Below, in pieces: positions 13,281 through 14,158 of a stretch of DNA of 14,158 nt. The notes beneath the pieces are model-generated. The model did no database searches, had not been told where the DNA came from, and saw nothing but the letters and a program-made list of their open reading frames with translations. Within the stretch, counting starts at the first letter, position 1; every line of letters begins with the position of its first letter. Position numbers and translations under genes: made by a program. Source of the stretch: Clostridium sp. CAG:448 (GTDB lineage Bacteria > Bacillota > Clostridia > Oscillospirales > CAG-272); assembly GCA_000433415.1 (NCBI GenBank), contig FR890568.1, forward strand, positions 39,045 through 53,202, written 5' to 3'.

Positions 13281-13354
13281 CCTACCCGACAGGATTCGAA
13301 CCTGCGACCTTCCGGGTCGGAGCCGAACGCTCTATCCAGCTGGGCTACGGGTAG
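13281..13354 (-). tRNA. tRNA-Arg (anticodon CCG)
   Basis: The minus-strand sequence folds as a 74-base tRNA cloverleaf. The acceptor stem CTACCCG/CGGGTAG has seven perfect pairs. The D arm is GCCC-AGCTGGATA-GAGC, with one C-A mismatch at pair 12-23. The anticodon stem is TTCGG/CCGGA with loop CTCCGAC, giving anticodon CCG for the arginine codon CGG. The T arm is GCAGG-TTCGAAT-CCTGT. The discriminator base is G and no CCA is encoded, so it must be added enzymatically. A promoter and a terminator flank it, indicating a single-gene unit. Its 3' end faces the glycosidase and phage region. Confidence 0.97.
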
Positions 13355-13389
13355 ATACGACCGTGGATTTCCACGTCCGATACCACATC

Positions 13390-13418
13390 ATTATACCACA
13401 AAAATCAGGAAATGCAAG
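13390..13418 (-). promoter_or_regulatory. Promoter of the tRNA-Arg gene
   Basis: Minus-strand TTGCAT (13413-13418) and TATAAT (13390-13395) are separated by 17 bases; the -10 box is perfect. The start would be near 13383, about 29 bases before the mature 5' end. The leader contains a 6-base inverted repeat CGTGGA/TCCACG (13362-13375). Confidence 0.75.
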
Positions 13419-13449
13419 TGCTTTTGGAAAAAAAGTGAAAAAATTTTTG

Positions 13450-14158
13450 TCAGAGGAACAAACGGTACGCCGTGAAAGCGGACAGCCATGCGACAGAGAG
13501 ACAGAGCAGGCAGGAGAAAATGACATCCCCGCGCCGAACTTTTTCACTGTGCAGCGCGCAGACCGTTGCGGTGCATGGCAGATAAAGCGCGTAAAAAACG
13601 GCAAGGGATATTGCGGATGCAGGGGAAAGGAGCTGCGCGATCGGTATCCCGCCGGAAACAATGGCATAGGTCGAAACGAAGGCTTCTTTGGCAAGAACAC
13701 CGGACAGCAGGGAGACTGCAATGGCGGAGTTTCCCAGCCCGAGCGGTTTCAGAAATGGAACAAACCACGCCCCCAGCCGTTCAAGAAGCGTATTCTGACC
13801 GCCATTTGGCAGATAGCGGAAATCCGGTCCGATGTGTGCAAGCAGCCAGACAAGTACGCCGGACAACAGGATGATTCCGCCGATCCGACCGAGAAAATGA
13901 CGCAACCGGTCCAGCAAATCGGAGAGAATGACGGCAGGGGAAGGAACCCGGAGAACGGGCAGAGGCGCAGGCTTATTTTCTTTCGTTTTTTGCAGCGCTT
14001 TACAGATCCGTGCAAACAGGCAAAGCAGGACAAATCCAAGCAGATACAAAATGAGGCAGAAAATCCACGGGTGAGCGGGCATGCAGATGTCTGCAAGCAG
14101 GCTATAGAGCGCAATCCGAGCCGAGCAGGAAATCAGCGGCAAAAAGAGAAGCGTGCGG
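13450..14158 (-). CDS. feoB: Ferrous iron transporter FeoB, C-terminal part (cut by window end)
   Basis: This is the C-terminal membrane portion of FeoB, the GTP-driven Fe(II) importer of the cytoplasmic membrane. The reading frame runs off the right edge, so the GTPase domain and the first membrane helices are outside the window. The visible part begins with the conserved gate motif PLISCSARIALY, which contains the key cysteine, and includes the second gate motif LLSGVLAKEAFVSTY and the final YLPCTATVCALHSE segment. About five transmembrane helices can be seen (for example WIFCLILYLLGFVLLCLF and GGIILLSGVLVWLLAHIG). The end at residue RLFL is normal for the family. It is in the same orientation as the downstream tRNA-Arg, which has a separate promoter. 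The gene looks like an ordinary chromosomal gene. Confidence 0.95.
   Translation of the reverse strand, partial: RTLLFLPLISCSARIALYSLLADICMPAHPWIFCLILYLLGFVLLCLFARICKALQKTKENKPAPLPVLRVPSPAVILSDLLDRLRHFLGRIGGIILLSGVLVWLLAHIGPDFRYLPNGGQNTLLERLGAWFVPFLKPLGLGNSAIAVSLLSGVLAKEAFVSTYAIVSGGIPIAQLLSPASAISLAVFYALYLPCTATVCALHSEKVRRGDVIFSCLLCLSVAWLSAFTAYRLFL

Noticed and set aside
13362..13375. Inverted repeat CGTGGA/TCCACG before the tRNA, considered as an operator
   Set aside because: It is short and lies in the tRNA 5' leader, where it may just be a processing-related hairpin.
1..14158. CRISPR arrays, insertion sequences, rRNA, riboswitches, retrons or defence systems
   Set aside because: No repeat-spacer pattern, transposase, reverse transcriptase, nuclease-defence domain or recognised riboswitch core was seen on either strand.

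Overview
The window looks like Firmicutes DNA, most likely a gut-type Clostridia genome of moderate GC. The evidence is strong AGGAGG-type ribosome binding sites, consensus sigma-A promoters, ATGA-coupled phage operons, and a capsid gene whose N-terminus carries the Firmicutes-specific Prp/L27 processing motif.

Layout. (1) 26-8278: a compact SOS-type temperate phage or satellite module. A CI/LexA-like S24 repressor (minus strand) faces, across a divergent promoter/operator region (690-860), one plus-strand operon: a small Cys-rich protein, a coiled-coil protein, small terminase, large terminase, portal, a Prp-type cysteine protease, scaffold, an N4-gp56-family major capsid protein, a small head-associated protein, and a coiled-coil protein with a C-terminal membrane segment (XhlA/holin-like). 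The operon ends at a terminator (8293-8345). No connector, tail, endolysin, replication or integrase gene is visible; anything left of base 1 is unseen. (2) 8369-13145: two convergent glycoside hydrolase genes with their own promoters and a shared bidirectional terminator: a GH36 alpha-galactosidase (plus) and a GH78 alpha-L-rhamnosidase (minus). Neither shows a signal peptide, so both probably act on imported oligosaccharides or glycosides in the cytoplasm. (3) 13181-14158: a tRNA-Arg(CCG) gene with promoter and terminator (minus), then the C-terminal part of a FeoB ferrous-iron transporter running off the window (minus).

How the parts work together. The repressor probably silences the head operon until RecA-stimulated self-cleavage. 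The terminase pair packages DNA through the portal into a procapsid built on the scaffold. The protease gene sits between portal and scaffold, and the capsid protein carries a matching cleavage motif (LQLFG, residues 11-15), so the element appears to supply its own Prp-like maturation protease instead of relying on the host enzyme. The repressor-controlled, head-only gene set is the most interesting feature: it could be a capsid-forming satellite that borrows tails, or a decayed prophage.
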